This document shows positions 8,568 through 17,991 of a stretch of DNA of 64,000 nucleotides, one piece after another (the stretch's first letter is position 1; every line of letters begins with the position of its first letter). The position numbers were made by a program, and so were the translations under genes. Location of the stretch: assembly GCA_024400455.1 (NCBI GenBank), contig JAKSMU010000007.1:110778-174777 (forward strand), given 5' to 3'. The notes beneath the pieces were generated by a model. It searched no databases. It worked only from the letters and a program-made list of their open reading frames with translations, and had not been told where the DNA came from. Source of the stretch: Bacteroidales bacterium. GTDB taxonomy: Bacteria; Bacteroidota; Bacteroidia; Bacteroidales; F082.

Positions 8568-8792
8568 CCGAATCATTTGTCAGTCATTTTTGTCATTTTG
8601 TCAGTTTCAATTTATTATATTCAACATATTGACATTCAATATTTTGAATAAATTCATTCATTTCAAGTGAAAACAAAATGCGTCAATTCTTGTTTGGCAT
8701 AAAGATTGACTATTGAAGCGCGTTGCCCAATTGCGGGCAGTGAAAATTTGAATAGAAAAATATCAGTAATTAATAAATAGGAGAACAAAAAC

Positions 8793-10727
8793 ATGTCAAA
8801 AATCATTGGAATCGACTTAGGAACAACTAACTCATGTGTGGCAGTAATGGAAGGTAACGAACCGGTTGTCATCGCCAACAGCGAAGGCCACCGCACTACG
8901 CCTTCTGTCGTCGCCTTCACCGACAATGGCGAACGCAAGGTGGGCGAACCTGCAAAACGTCAGGCTATCACCAACCCGCTGCGCACCATTTATTCCATCA
9001 AGCGTTTTATGGGCGAAACCTACGACAAGGTTCAGGCCGAAATGAAGCGCGTGCCTTATAAAGTGGTGCAAGGCCCTAACAACACCCCACGCATCGACAT
9101 CGATGGTAAGAACTACACCCCACAGGAAATTTCGGCCATGACCCTTCAGAAGATGAAGAAGACCGCTGAAGATTTCCTCGGCCAGACCATCACCGAAGCC
9201 GTCATCACCGTTCCGGCTTACTTTAACGATGCACAGCGTCAGGCTACTAAGGAAGCCGGCGAAATCGCAGGTCTGAAAGTGCGCCGTATTATCAACGAAC
9301 CTACAGCCGCTGCTTTGGCTTACGGTTTGGACAAGAAAAAGAGCGATGTGAAAGTCGCTGTGTATGACCTCGGTGGCGGTACTTTCGATATCTCCATCCT
9401 TGAATTAGGTGATGGCGTGTTCGAAGTGAAATCAACCAACGGTAACACCCACCTCGGCGGTGATGATTTCGACGAAGTCATTATCAACTGGCTGGCTGAA
9501 GAATTCATGCGCGACAACGGCATCGACCTCCGCAAGGATCCTATGGCCCTGCAACGCCTGAAGGAAGCTGCTGAAAAGGCTAAGATTGAACTGTCATCGT
9601 CAAGCGAAACGGAAATCAACCTGCCATATATCATGCCTGTCAACGGCATTCCACAGCACCTTGTCCGCACTTTGAGCCGCGCCAAATTCGAAATGCTGGC
9701 CGACCATCTGATTCACGCCACCATCGAACCTTGCCAAAAGGCTCTTCAGGATGCTGGCATGAGCGTCAACGACATTGACGATGTCATTCTGGTTGGTGGT
9801 TCAACCCGTATCCCTGCCATTCAGAATATCGTCCGCGATTTCTTCAAGAAGGAACCTTCAAAGGGCGTTAATCCTGACGAAGTGGTAGCCATCGGTGCCT
9901 CCATCCAGGGCGGCGTTCTGACCGGTGAAGTGAAGGACGTGCTGCTGCTCGATGTCACTCCTCTGTCATTGGGTATCGAAACCCTCGGCGGTGTGATGAC
10001 CAAACTCATCGATGCCAACACGACCATCCCGACCCGCAAGAGCGAAGTCTTCTCAACGGCTGCCGACAACCAGCCTTCGGTTGAAATCCACGTGCTGCAA
10101 GGCGAACGCCCAATGGCTGCCCAAAACAAGACCATCGGCCGCTTCACACTCGACAGCATTCCTCCAGCGCCACGTGGCGTGCCGCAAATCGAAGTCACTT
10201 TCGACATCGACTCAAACGGTATCCTCAATGTGTCCGCTAAGGACAAGGCTACAGGCAAGAGCCAGAACATCCGCATCGAGGCTTCATCAGGCTTGACCGA
10301 CGATGAAATCCAGCGCATGAAGAACGAAGCCCAAGCCAACGCCGAAGCTGACAAGAAGGAACGTGAACGCATTGACAAACTGAACCAAGCCGACAGCATC
10401 ATCTTCCAGACTGAAAAGCAGTTGAAGGAATATGGCGACAAGTTGCCAGCCGACAAGAAGGGCGAAATTGAAAGCGCTCTTGCCAAACTGAAGACTGCTC
10501 ACCAGGCTCAGGACATCGCCGGCATCGATGCAGCCATGGCCGAAATGAACGCCATGTGGCAGAAGGCAAGCGAAGAAATGTACAAGAATGCTGGCGCACA
10601 AGGCGGCCCACAAGGCGCAGGCTTCGACCCGAACAACATGGGTGGCAACCCGAATGCTGGTCAGCAGAACAACAACAAGGGCGGCGACGACGAAGTGACC
10701 GACGTCGACTTTGAGGAAGTGAAATAA
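8793..10727 (+). CDS. dnaK: Molecular chaperone DnaK (Hsp70)
   Basis: A full-length Hsp70 of 644 residues that folds nascent and damaged proteins with DnaJ and GrpE. The N-terminal ATPase domain begins [18 protein letters not shown] and contains [12 protein letters not shown] and [10 protein letters not shown]. The substrate-binding domain ([14 protein letters not shown]) and helical lid follow, then a Gly/Asn/Gln-rich tail ending [13 protein letters not shown] lies about ten bases upstream of the ATG. The gene is monocistronic, with no dnaJ or grpE beside it, and ends at a strong terminator. The 225-base upstream region holds no exact TAnnTTTG box and no CIRCE-type repeat that I can find, so its heat-shock control is not readable here. 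Confidence 0.98.
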   Translation: MSKIIGIDLGTTNSCVAVMEGNEPVVIANSEGHRTTPSVVAFTDNGERKVGEPAKRQAITNPLRTIYSIKRFMGETYDKVQAEMKRVPYKVVQGPNNTPRIDIDGKNYTPQEISAMTLQKMKKTAEDFLGQTITEAVITVPAYFNDAQRQATKEAGEIAGLKVRRIINEPTAAALAYGLDKKKSDVKVAVYDLGGGTFDISILELGDGVFEVKSTNGNTHLGGDDFDEVIINWLAEEFMRDNGIDLRKDPMALQRLKEAAEKAKIELSSSSETEINLPYIMPVNGIPQHLVRTLSRAKFEMLADHLIHATIEPCQKALQDAGMSVNDIDDVILVGGSTRIPAIQNIVRDFFKKEPSKGVNPDEVVAIGASIQGGVLTGEVKDVLLLDVTPLSLGIETLGGVMTKLIDANTTIPTRKSEVFSTAADNQPSVEIHVLQGERPMAAQNKTIGRFTLDSIPPAPRGVPQIEVTFDIDSNGILNVSAKDKATGKSQNIRIEASSGLTDDEIQRMKNEAQANAEADKKERERIDKLNQADSIIFQTEKQLKEYGDKLPADKKGEIESALAKLKTAHQAQDIAGIDAAMAEMNAMWQKASEEMYKNAGAQGGPQGAGFDPNNMGGNPNAGQQNNNKGGDDEVTDVDFEEVK

Positions 10728-10748
10728 TCTAACCGATTAAATATCAAT

Positions 10749-10778
10749 AAAAAAGGAGTGCTCTTGCACTCCTTTTTT
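10749..10778. terminator. Bidirectional terminator between dnaK and the hydrogenase-like operon
   Basis: A seven-base GC-rich stem GGAGTGC/GCACTCC is flanked by A6 and T6 runs. It serves dnaK on the plus strand and the convergent operon on the minus strand. Confidence 0.9.
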
Positions 10779-10790
10779 ATTGCTGTATTA

Positions 10791-11534
10791 TCAAATCGTC
10801 AACTCCCTCAATCCGTTCAGAATTGTGAGCGGATGCGCTGGATTGCCGGGGAGGTAAAGATCTACCTTATGCGTTTTAAGGAAGGAATGGTCGATGGCAT
10901 CGGAATCGGCATACAGACCACCGCTAATGGCATCAACGCCGCAAAGGACGAGCAGCCGCGGTTGAGGGACAGCATCGTAACAGATTTGCGTGGCACGAGC
11001 CATATTGACAGTGATGGGCCCCGTGATGACAATGCCGTCGGCGTGACGCGGTGAGGCCACGAACTCGATGCCGTAGCGTCCCATGTCAAAGTTGACATTG
11101 CCCGTTGCACCCAATTCCCATTCGCAGGAATTGTCGCCGCCGGCGCTCACCTGACGCAGTTTCAGCGAGCCTTTGAACAGTTTGGCACATTCGGGTTTCG
11201 GACCGTATTCTATCGGCTTGTCGATGCCTTCGCGCACAATCAGGTTTTCGCGGACAGTCGTGGCCATCTTGTAATCCTTGGTGAACGTAATCTTGTCAGG
11301 AAATTGACGCGCACAAAGACCGCAAAATGCGCATTTGCCTAAATCGATGCTAAGTCCGCCTTGGGTGCCAATGGCCTGCATGGGACATATTGCAGCGATT
11401 TTCTCGTTGTCGGCTGGTGTAGTGCTGATGACAGGGCGACCTCTGAAAATGCCAGGCACTTGTGCTGTTGTCGGGTCGGGGATGTATTGCTTGCCCTGTG
11501 CTTTTAATATGGAAAGGTTACTGATGTGTTTCAT
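10791..11534 (-). CDS. Ferredoxin-HycG/NuoB-like fusion lacking three of four cluster ligands
   Basis: The small electron-transfer subunit of a group 4 hydrogenase-like complex, 247 residues. The N-terminal part is a one-cluster ferredoxin module (C50-P, then C68xxC71xxC74). The C-terminal part aligns clearly with HycG/HyfI/NuoB (RYGIEFVASPRHADGIVITGP, then DAISGG and YLPGNPAHP). In that fold four Cys bind the proximal [4Fe-4S] cluster. Here residue 134 is Asp, 137 is Cys, 201 is Asp and 231 is Asn, so the cluster cannot form normally. It is the last gene of the operon, four bases after the large subunit. The fusion of HyfH-like and HyfI-like parts into one chain is also unusual. Confidence 0.85.
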   Translation of the reverse strand: MKHISNLSILKAQGKQYIPDPTTAQVPGIFRGRPVISTTPADNEKIAAICPMQAIGTQGGLSIDLGKCAFCGLCARQFPDKITFTKDYKMATTVRENLIVREGIDKPIEYGPKPECAKLFKGSLKLRQVSAGGDNSCEWELGATGNVNFDMGRYGIEFVASPRHADGIVITGPITVNMARATQICYDAVPQPRLLVLCGVDAISGGLYADSDAIDHSFLKTHKVDLYLPGNPAHPLTILNGLRELTI

Positions 11535-11538
11535 GGCT

Positions 11539-13002
11539 TTATAAATCGTGTCCGCAATAGGAGAGGTTGAAACTTTTGTTGCAAATCGGGAAGTCGGAAA
11601 TCTCGTTGTTTCTGACTGCTAGTTCAAGGGCGTCCCAGTTGTGGAACGAAGGGTCTTTTATCTTGTACAATGCTAATTTTCCGCTGTTATCGGTGATAGC
11701 GCAATGGCAAATCTCGCCACGCCAGCCTTCCACAAGACTCAAGGCGAAACGGTTGGCTTGCAACTGTGGCTCATCTGTATGGCTTACTTGGGCAACAGGA
11801 AGATTGTCAACTAATTTTCTGATGAGTGCAAGCGATTCATATACTTCCTCGATTCTGACTTGAGTGCGTGAATACACGTCGCCGTGCTTCTTGACGACCG
11901 GTTTCACTTGACCTTCATATTTCAGGTAAGGATGTGTGCTGCGGATGTCTCTCAACAAGCCTGATGCACGTGAGGCCATGCCAATGGCGCCAATCTCCAC
12001 GGCTTGTTCGCGCGTTACCGTGCCTGTGCGTTCGAGTCGCGACAGGACTGACGGGCAGCGCTTGATTTTGTTGCTCATTTGGGTGAAATCCTTTTCGTAG
12101 GCGTTAAGCGTGGTGTGTAGGTCAGCGATGAGTTCTGGAGTCAGGTCGTAAGGAGCCTCAAAAGGACGAACCATGGTCTTGCCCAAACGGTTGCCGCACC
12201 ATTTTTGCATGAAATTGATGATAGGCGTGCGCAACCTGCCATAGACGGCATTGCCAAGCTGATAGGCTACATCACCGCAAATGGCGCTGAGGTCGCCGGT
12301 ATGGATGGCGATACGCTCCAACTCGCAGGCAATCATGCGTTCAACGGCGGCGCGCTCGTCGATTTGATAGTCACAGAGGGCTTCATAGTTCGTGGCAAAA
12401 GCGATGCCATGACTCACAGCACTGTCGCCCGCCACCGATTCGGCTAGCATGGCTTTCTGACTCAGCAGAGGTTTCTCAAGCATCAGTTTTTCGACACCGC
12501 GATGCTGATAGCCAAGCATAATCTCAAGATTGAGGATTGTTTCACCTTCGCAAGTGAAGCGGAAATGGCCCGGCTCAATGACACCTGCGTGGATAGGTCC
12601 AACGCCGACCTCATGCAGTTCTTCATCATCGGCACGATAGAAGGGATAGTCGTCGGGTGCCGTGCGAACGGGCTTTGGCCATTGATGTCCTTCGAACTCG
12701 ATGCCGAAATTCTCGGCTATCTCTCTTTCAAAACGGTCAATCGCCCTGATTTTCAATGAAGGACAGGATTTCTCTTTCAAAGCAAAAGAGGAAACCTCTA
12801 TTGTGCCGTTTGTATCGTTGGCAAGACACATAATCAGTTGCAGCGCATCAGCATTCGGGTAGCCGAAATAAGATACGCAATGATATGTATCGTTGGCCAT
12901 CGCTTCATGAACATATTGCGCGAATTCTTGATAATCGGTGGTCTGCGGAATATCGCCAAAGGCTACGCTTCGGCCATTATTGTAGAGTGTCAGTATTTTC
13001 AT
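11539..13002 (-). CDS. HyfG/HycE-like large subunit without NiFe-binding cysteines
   Basis: 487 residues: an N-terminal NuoC-like domain (ENFGIEFEGHQWPKP) fused to a NuoD/HycE-like domain (LGYQHRGVEKLM). Active NiFe hydrogenases bind the metals with two CxxC motifs. The first would lie in AESVAGDSAVSHG, where residues 191 and 194 are Ala and Ser. The second would lie at the extreme C-terminus, where residues 481 and 484 are Ser and Gly. All four ligands are therefore missing and hydrogen turnover is not expected. The rest of the fold is well kept, so the gene is under selection. This is the state reported for Ehr (energy-converting hydrogenase-related) complexes. Confidence 0.87.
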   Translation of the reverse strand: MKILTLYNNGRSVAFGDIPQTTDYQEFAQYVHEAMANDTYHCVSYFGYPNADALQLIMCLANDTNGTIEVSSFALKEKSCPSLKIRAIDRFEREIAENFGIEFEGHQWPKPVRTAPDDYPFYRADDEELHEVGVGPIHAGVIEPGHFRFTCEGETILNLEIMLGYQHRGVEKLMLEKPLLSQKAMLAESVAGDSAVSHGIAFATNYEALCDYQIDERAAVERMIACELERIAIHTGDLSAICGDVAYQLGNAVYGRLRTPIINFMQKWCGNRLGKTMVRPFEAPYDLTPELIADLHTTLNAYEKDFTQMSNKIKRCPSVLSRLERTGTVTREQAVEIGAIGMASRASGLLRDIRSTHPYLKYEGQVKPVVKKHGDVYSRTQVRIEEVYESLALIRKLVDNLPVAQVSHTDEPQLQANRFALSLVEGWRGEICHCAITDNSGKLALYKIKDPSFHNWDALELAVRNNEISDFPICNKSFNLSYCGHDL

Positions 13003-13003
13003 A

Positions 13004-14281
13004 TCAGTAAATCAACGAAGCGACGTCGTTTATCAATTGGGTTATACAATCAGGACAAGCATAGCCGATATAAATGGCCAAACCAAACAGGATGAGTTGC
13101 GACACACTGCGCAACGGGCTGAGGTGTGGGGCCTTCAGTCCAGCGGCGACTTCGGGCTTCAAAGGCAGGAAAATCACTTGGATGATGCTCTTGCAGATGG
13201 CCCAAATCAGCACGGTGAGGAACAAGGCAACGATGACAACGAGCCACCAGCAACCGGTTTCTATCATGGCATTGAATATGCCGAGTTCGCTCATGAACAT
13301 GCCCGACGGCGGAATGGCGGTGATGGAGAATAGTCCCAACAACAGGACGATGGCACCGAATGGATTGAGTTGCAGATAACCGCCCATTTTGTCCATCATT
13401 TTGGTGCCATAAACTTTCACCAATTGGTTGTAATGCAGGAACAGGCCGCCTTTCACGAAGGTGTGCATCAGCAAATGCAGGATGGCGAAGATGATGCCGA
13501 CTCTGCCGAAACACAGACCGAGAATCACGATGGCGCTGTGCTCAATGCTCGAATAGGCCAGCATGCGTTTGTAGTTGCAAATCTTCACCATATAGGTCGT
13601 TGCGATGAATAGCGTCAAAACGGCGGTGACAATCATAAGAATACGTCCCCATTGTGCCGAACTGCTGCCTGCCACGACAGCGTAAGCGCGGAAGATGCCC
13701 ACGAAACCGAGATTCACCAACACGCTCGAAAGCATGGCGGCGGCTGGACCTGGGGCATTGTCCTTGGCATCGATGCCGGCGGTGAACATGGGGAAAAGTC
13801 CCATCTTGGCGGTATATCCGCAGAAGATGAAGATATAACCCATCTTCAACCAGAAAGGATCCATCTTGTCGCTGTAAGTCATCAAGTTGGCATAACTCAA
13901 ATCGGATGAGCCGCAACGATAGAGGGCGAGACTCCAAAACAGGATGCCGATAAAGATAAATGTGACGCTGATGGCGCAGACAAACACATATTTCCATACG
14001 GCTTCGAGTGCCAGTTCTTCGCGATGATGATAAATCAGCATACCAGCCGCCAATGTCGTGACTTCGGTGAGCACCCAAGTCATTGCGATTTGGTTCGACA
14101 TGTAGCCTAATGCCAAAGCAGCGGTTAGGACGAACAAGGCGGTGTAATAAACGGCTTTTTGCCCCTTAGGAGCCTTGAAATCATGGAAATAGATGATGGA
14201 ATGAATCAAGACTGGCAACAGCACGATGGCAAGCACAGCCATCATCAGGATTGAGAGTGAATCGAGTGTGAAATATTGCAT
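13004..14281 (-). CDS. HyfF-like antiporter-type membrane subunit
   Basis: A polytopic NuoL/M/N-type protein of 425 residues. Residues needed for ion pumping are largely kept: the TM5 Glu in WVLTEVTTLA, the TM7 Lys in GYTAKMGLFPMF, and a later Lys in HTFVKGGLFLH. The TM8 position that is often Lys is Asn (SSVLVNLGF). It lies one base upstream of the large-subunit gene and four bases after the HyfE-like gene. In HyfF this subunit contacts the catalytic arm, and I expect the same position here. Confidence 0.83.
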   Translation of the reverse strand: MQYFTLDSLSILMMAVLAIVLLPVLIHSIIYFHDFKAPKGQKAVYYTALFVLTAALALGYMSNQIAMTWVLTEVTTLAAGMLIYHHREELALEAVWKYVFVCAISVTFIFIGILFWSLALYRCGSSDLSYANLMTYSDKMDPFWLKMGYIFIFCGYTAKMGLFPMFTAGIDAKDNAPGPAAAMLSSVLVNLGFVGIFRAYAVVAGSSSAQWGRILMIVTAVLTLFIATTYMVKICNYKRMLAYSSIEHSAIVILGLCFGRVGIIFAILHLLMHTFVKGGLFLHYNQLVKVYGTKMMDKMGGYLQLNPFGAIVLLLGLFSITAIPPSGMFMSELGIFNAMIETGCWWLVVIVALFLTVLIWAICKSIIQVIFLPLKPEVAAGLKAPHLSPLRSVSQLILFGLAIYIGYACPDCITQLINDVASLIY

Positions 14282-14285
14282 GGCA

Positions 14286-14915
14286 TCAGTCTTTTAAGGT
14301 TGTTAATGAATCCACATCTGTCGATTTGAACACGTCGCCAATCTTGCCTGCGAAGAAGCCCAACAGCAACACGCTGGCGAAAATGTCGAGCAGCACGCCC
14401 AAATTGACGAGGAAAGGCATGTGATTGCCGACGGCCAAAGTCAGGATGAAAACGCCGTTTTCGATAATCATGTAGCCAATCAGATGTGAAAGGAGCTTAC
14501 GGCGCGAGCAGATGAAATATAATCCGAACAGGATGGCCGACATGGATGTGACGAAGAAGAGTTTCCCGATTCCCTCGTCGTTGACAGCACTAATCAGGAC
14601 ATACATTCCTGCAACAATGACCACCGTGATAGCCAAGGATGCAAAATGCGGCAGGAACGGCTCGGCTTCGCGGGTAATCTTGTTGCGGTTGATGAGTCGG
14701 AACAGAAAAACTGGCACTGCAATGGACTTGAACAGCAAGGTCTCGATGGCAATCCAAACGAGGTTGGAAATCGTTATCTCGTTCAGCTGCACGATGGCAA
14801 GGGCAAAGAGCAGGAAACCTTGCACCATCACTAATTTCACGTAATTTCTCAGTCGGTTTGCTGTAGCCATCAAAAAGATGGTGATGACAAACAGCATCAT
14901 TATGATTTCTTTCAT
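14286..14915 (-). CDS. HyfE-like membrane subunit (NuoK/MrpC-related)
   Basis: 209 residues with about six hydrophobic helices, starting MKEIIMMLFVITIFLMATANRL. Size and position (third gene after the NuoL- and NuoH-like genes) fit HyfE of hydrogenase-4, whose C-terminal half resembles NuoK/MrpC. An acidic residue within a membrane helix is visible in IIENGVFILTLA. Gaps to both neighbours are three or four bases, so it belongs to the same transcript. Confidence 0.78.
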   Translation of the reverse strand: MKEIIMMLFVITIFLMATANRLRNYVKLVMVQGFLLFALAIVQLNEITISNLVWIAIETLLFKSIAVPVFLFRLINRNKITREAEPFLPHFASLAITVVIVAGMYVLISAVNDEGIGKLFFVTSMSAILFGLYFICSRRKLLSHLIGYMIIENGVFILTLAVGNHMPFLVNLGVLLDIFASVLLLGFFAGKIGDVFKSTDVDSLTTLKD

Positions 14916-14918
14916 GGC

Positions 14919-15812
14919 TTAACTGAATTGCATAATTGAAAAAACTAACACTAAAGCCGCAGCGGCAACGCTGAAGATGAACTCGGGGTTGTGGTTCATT
15001 CTGAATCTCGCCATAAACGATTCGGTGATGCCTATGGCAATGGCGCAAACGGCTTGCACGAGGAAGAAAATGCCTATCGACATGGCCAAGGGACCAGCCA
15101 GAAACAGGTTGGCAATCAGGGCACCGTACATGGCGAATTTCATATATCCCGTCGAGAGAATCAGGCCTAAGTCGAAGCCGCTGTTGTCAAGAATCATCAC
15201 TTCGTGGATCATCGTCAGTTCAAGGTGTGTCTTGGGGTCGTCGATAGGGAGACGGCTGCTTTCAACCATCGCGATAATCAGCAGGATGACAGCCATCACG
15301 ATGGTGGCGCCGATGTGGAAAGCATCACCGTAACTGTTTAAGTTGGCGAAAATGTCGACGAAACTCGTGTGTCCGCTGATGAGCGAGATGCTGCCCATGA
15401 TGAGGAAAAACGCAGGTTCGGCCAGCATGGAATAAAGTGCTTCGCGCGAGGCTCCCATGCCTTCGAAACTCGAGGTGGCATCCAAGGCTGCAATAATGCA
15501 GAAGAACTTGCCCAGAGAAAGCACGTAGGCGAAAAAAACGAAATCGCCTTCAAAGTGGATAAGTCCGGGTTTGCCGCCAAAAGGAATGCAGGCACAGGCC
15601 ATCAGCACCGATGCCGCGTAGATAAGCGGAGCAATGCGGAAGACGAATGTCGTGCTGGTGCTATAGACCGTTCCTTTTTTGAACAGGCGGCGCACATCCT
15701 TGAGGGGCTGAAAGATGCCTGGACCTTTGCGCCCGGCGCAGATGCTCTTGGTGCGTACGATGAGGCCGCTGAAAAACAGCGAGGCCAATATGATTAAAGC
15801 GAAACTTAACAT
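14919..15812 (-). CDS. HyfC/HycD/NuoH-like membrane subunit
   Basis: 297 residues with about eight helices. It carries the NuoH-family loop motifs GPGIFQPLKDVRRLFKK, GMGASREALYSMLAEPAFF and the highly conserved DPKTHLELTMIHEVMILD. NuoH-type subunits connect the hydrophilic arm to the ion-pumping modules, and conservation of the acidic residues suggests the coupling path remains. The start overlaps the end of the upstream NuoL-like gene by seven bases. Confidence 0.88.
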   Translation of the reverse strand: MLSFALIILASLFFSGLIVRTKSICAGRKGPGIFQPLKDVRRLFKKGTVYSTSTTFVFRIAPLIYAASVLMACACIPFGGKPGLIHFEGDFVFFAYVLSLGKFFCIIAALDATSSFEGMGASREALYSMLAEPAFFLIMGSISLISGHTSFVDIFANLNSYGDAFHIGATIVMAVILLIIAMVESSRLPIDDPKTHLELTMIHEVMILDNSGFDLGLILSTGYMKFAMYGALIANLFLAGPLAMSIGIFFLVQAVCAIAIGITESFMARFRMNHNPEFIFSVAAAALVLVFSIMQFS

Positions 15813-17491
15813 ATCACAAGGGTTAAAACGATAGTGGTGACAATGAATACGATACCGTATAGAATATAGGATTGCAAGCGGCCATTTTGCAGGAAGGCGA
15901 ACTTGCCGGTGAACCTGACGTAAGCGTTGGCTGCTTTTTCAAGAAAGCCGCTTTTCAGCACGCCGTTAAAGAGTTTCGAATAGGTCTTGACAAATGATGT
16001 GGCTGTGTATTGCAGTTTTGGCGATTCCACCGTGTATCCGCAACCCCATGTCGGGCCAGTCTCAAGGCTCTTGCCGCGTGTGGCGAGACGGCGCACAAGC
16101 CAAAGCAAGGCAGTCACCGCGATGACGATGGCCGAAACCCTACCGATGGCGGCGATGGTGCCGTTCAGCGCGATTTCTGGGCAACCGAACAAAGGCGTTA
16201 TATTATTGATTTGCTGAACATAAAATTCGGGATAAACGCCCACCGACAGCATGACCAATGACAGAATGGCCAGCGGCACGATGCGTAATGCGCCGAATTC
16301 CTTATGCTCGGGCAATGTGGTGCGAGCTTCGCCAAGGAAAACCACGCCAAAGGCTTTTGTGAAGCAGAGAATGGCCAGACCGCCAATCATCACTAAGGCC
16401 AAAATGGCGCCGACAGCACCGACTTTCGAGAGAATTGAGGCTTGCCCGAGATAATCGAACAGACCAAGATAAATCATGATTTCGGAGACGAAACCGTTCA
16501 TCGGGGGCAATCCGCAGATGGCCACTGCTGCAACGAGGAAGAAAAATCCCGTCAGTGGGAGACGCTTCAGCAAGCCGCCGAGATGCTCCACGTTGAGCGT
16601 GTGTGTGGCTTGATAGACATTGCCGGCAGTGAAAAACAGCGCCGATTTGAACAGCGCATGGTTTAGGGTGTGGAGCAGCGCACCTCCGAAAGCCAACGAT
16701 GCAATTTCTTGCATGCCAAGTCCTTTGGCAATGCAACCCAATCCGATGCCCATGCCGATGATGCCGATGTTTTCGATGCTATGATAGGCGAGGAGTCGCT
16801 TCAGGTTGTGCTGTATGATGGCCATCATCACGCCGTAGAGTCCGCTGATGGCGGCGATTGCAAGGATGATTTTACCAGCAAGAACCAAGTCGACATTGAA
16901 AACCATCACGGAACGCAGCAGTCCATAGATGCCGATTTTGATGATGACACCCGACATCACGCCGGAGATGTGTGCCGGAGCGGCAGGATGCGCCACGGGA
17001 AGCCATGTGTGGAAAGGCACAAAGCCCGCCTTGATGGCAAAACCGCAGCACACGAAGGCAAACGGCAGTCCGCAAGGACCTTGATAGGCACTCCAATCCG
17101 TCCAGAGGAAGGAACCGGTCTTGTTGTACATCATCAGGAATCCGATGGTCAGGAAGACCACGCTGATGTGCGACTGGATGAAGAAATTGATACCAGCCTT
17201 AATGACATCGCTGTTCCAACTCTCGAAGATGATGAGGAAGAAACTGCCGAGGGCCATCAGTTCCCAGGTTACCAAAAAGGCGACGGCATGCTGGGTCAGC
17301 GTCAGCAGAATCATCGACGCAAAGGTCAGCAGGTACCAGAAAACGTGTAGTCCAAGTTCTTTGCGGTGTTGTTTGTAGGCTTTAAGATAGTCAGCCCCGT
17401 AAAAAGCGCCGGCAGTGAAAATCAAGGTGATGATAGCGATGAACCACCACGACAGCCGGTCGGGGACGTTAAATAGGCTCAAAAGGGTCAT
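15806..17491 (-). CDS. HyfB/NuoL-like antiporter-type membrane subunit
   Basis: The first gene of the six-gene operon, 561 residues, about fifteen membrane helices. Pumping residues are present: Glu in VTWELMALGSFF, Lys in GFAIKAGFVPFHTWLP, Lys in GVIIKIGIYGLL, and His/Lys in HTLNHALFKSALFF. A sequence resembling a -7 box (TATCTTCG on the minus strand near 17518-17525) is the only promoter candidate. No hydrogenase maturation (hyp) or formate dehydrogenase gene is nearby, in line with the loss of NiFe ligands in the partner subunit. Confidence 0.87.
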   Translation of the reverse strand: MTLLSLFNVPDRLSWWFIAIITLIFTAGAFYGADYLKAYKQHRKELGLHVFWYLLTFASMILLTLTQHAVAFLVTWELMALGSFFLIIFESWNSDVIKAGINFFIQSHISVVFLTIGFLMMYNKTGSFLWTDWSAYQGPCGLPFAFVCCGFAIKAGFVPFHTWLPVAHPAAPAHISGVMSGVIIKIGIYGLLRSVMVFNVDLVLAGKIILAIAAISGLYGVMMAIIQHNLKRLLAYHSIENIGIIGMGIGLGCIAKGLGMQEIASLAFGGALLHTLNHALFKSALFFTAGNVYQATHTLNVEHLGGLLKRLPLTGFFFLVAAVAICGLPPMNGFVSEIMIYLGLFDYLGQASILSKVGAVGAILALVMIGGLAILCFTKAFGVVFLGEARTTLPEHKEFGALRIVPLAILSLVMLSVGVYPEFYVQQINNITPLFGCPEIALNGTIAAIGRVSAIVIAVTALLWLVRRLATRGKSLETGPTWGCGYTVESPKLQYTATSFVKTYSKLFNGVLKSGFLEKAANAYVRFTGKFAFLQNGRLQSYILYGIVFIVTTIVLTLVIC

Positions 17492-17589
17492 TGTTTAACA
17501 GTTTATGAAAACGGGCGCGAAGATACGGAATAATGCCGAATGGTGGTCGATATAATGTGAAAGACAGTGCTTTTCTGACAAAAAAGAAG

Positions 17590-17597
17590 TATTTTTG
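17590..17597 (+). promoter_or_regulatory. -7 promoter box of yraN
   Basis: TATTTTTG matches TAnnTTTG, 17 bases before the yraN ATG. Confidence 0.65.
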
Positions 17598-17614
17598 CCG
17601 CAAAACTAAGTGCT

Positions 17615-17980
17615 ATGCAATCACATAATAAGGAACTCGGACAAATCGGCGAAGACCTTGCGGTGGATTTCCTCGTCAAAAAGGGCTACGAAATTCTTGA
17701 CCGCAATTGGCATTTCCATCATTTGGAACTTGACATTGTGGCAAAAGACGGCGATATGCTTGTCATCGTCGAGGTGAAAACCCGTGCTACGGATGAATTC
17801 GGTGAGCCTGATTTGGCCGTTACGCCGAGCAAACAAAAATCCATCATCAAGTCGGCCGATGCCTACATCATTCAGCACGATATGGATGTTGAAACGCGTT
17901 TCGACATTGTTTCCATTGTCCTTTCTGGAAAAGAAAAACGTATCGAGCATATCGAAGATGCTTTTTATCCAACGCTTTAA
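17615..17980 (+). CDS. yraN: YraN/UPF0102 family nuclease-fold protein (intact copy)
   Basis: 121 residues of the UPF0102 family, which has a Holliday-junction-resolvase-like PD-(D/E)XK fold. Visible core: GEDLAVDFLVKKGY, LDIVAKDGDMLVIVEVKTR (Asp and ExK), and QKSIIKSADAYI. Its biological role is not established; a link to DNA repair or uptake is often assumed. A second copy of the same family, broken by a one-base frameshift, is at 31931-32300. A small unknown gene follows after 11 bases. Confidence 0.85.
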   Translation: MQSHNKELGQIGEDLAVDFLVKKGYEILDRNWHFHHLELDIVAKDGDMLVIVEVKTRATDEFGEPDLAVTPSKQKSIIKSADAYIIQHDMDVETRFDIVSIVLSGKEKRIEHIEDAFYPTL

Positions 17981-17991
17981 TTGATTGAAAA

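Noticed and set aside
16670..17350. A 226-codon plus-strand frame rich in His, Asp and Glu, opposite the NuoL-like gene
   Set aside because: The charged composition is what hydrophobic codons give when read in antisense; there is no promoter or ribosome-binding site.
10791..17491. Annotation as an active formate hydrogenlyase or hydrogenase-4
   Set aside because: All four NiFe cysteines are missing and no maturation or formate dehydrogenase genes are near.
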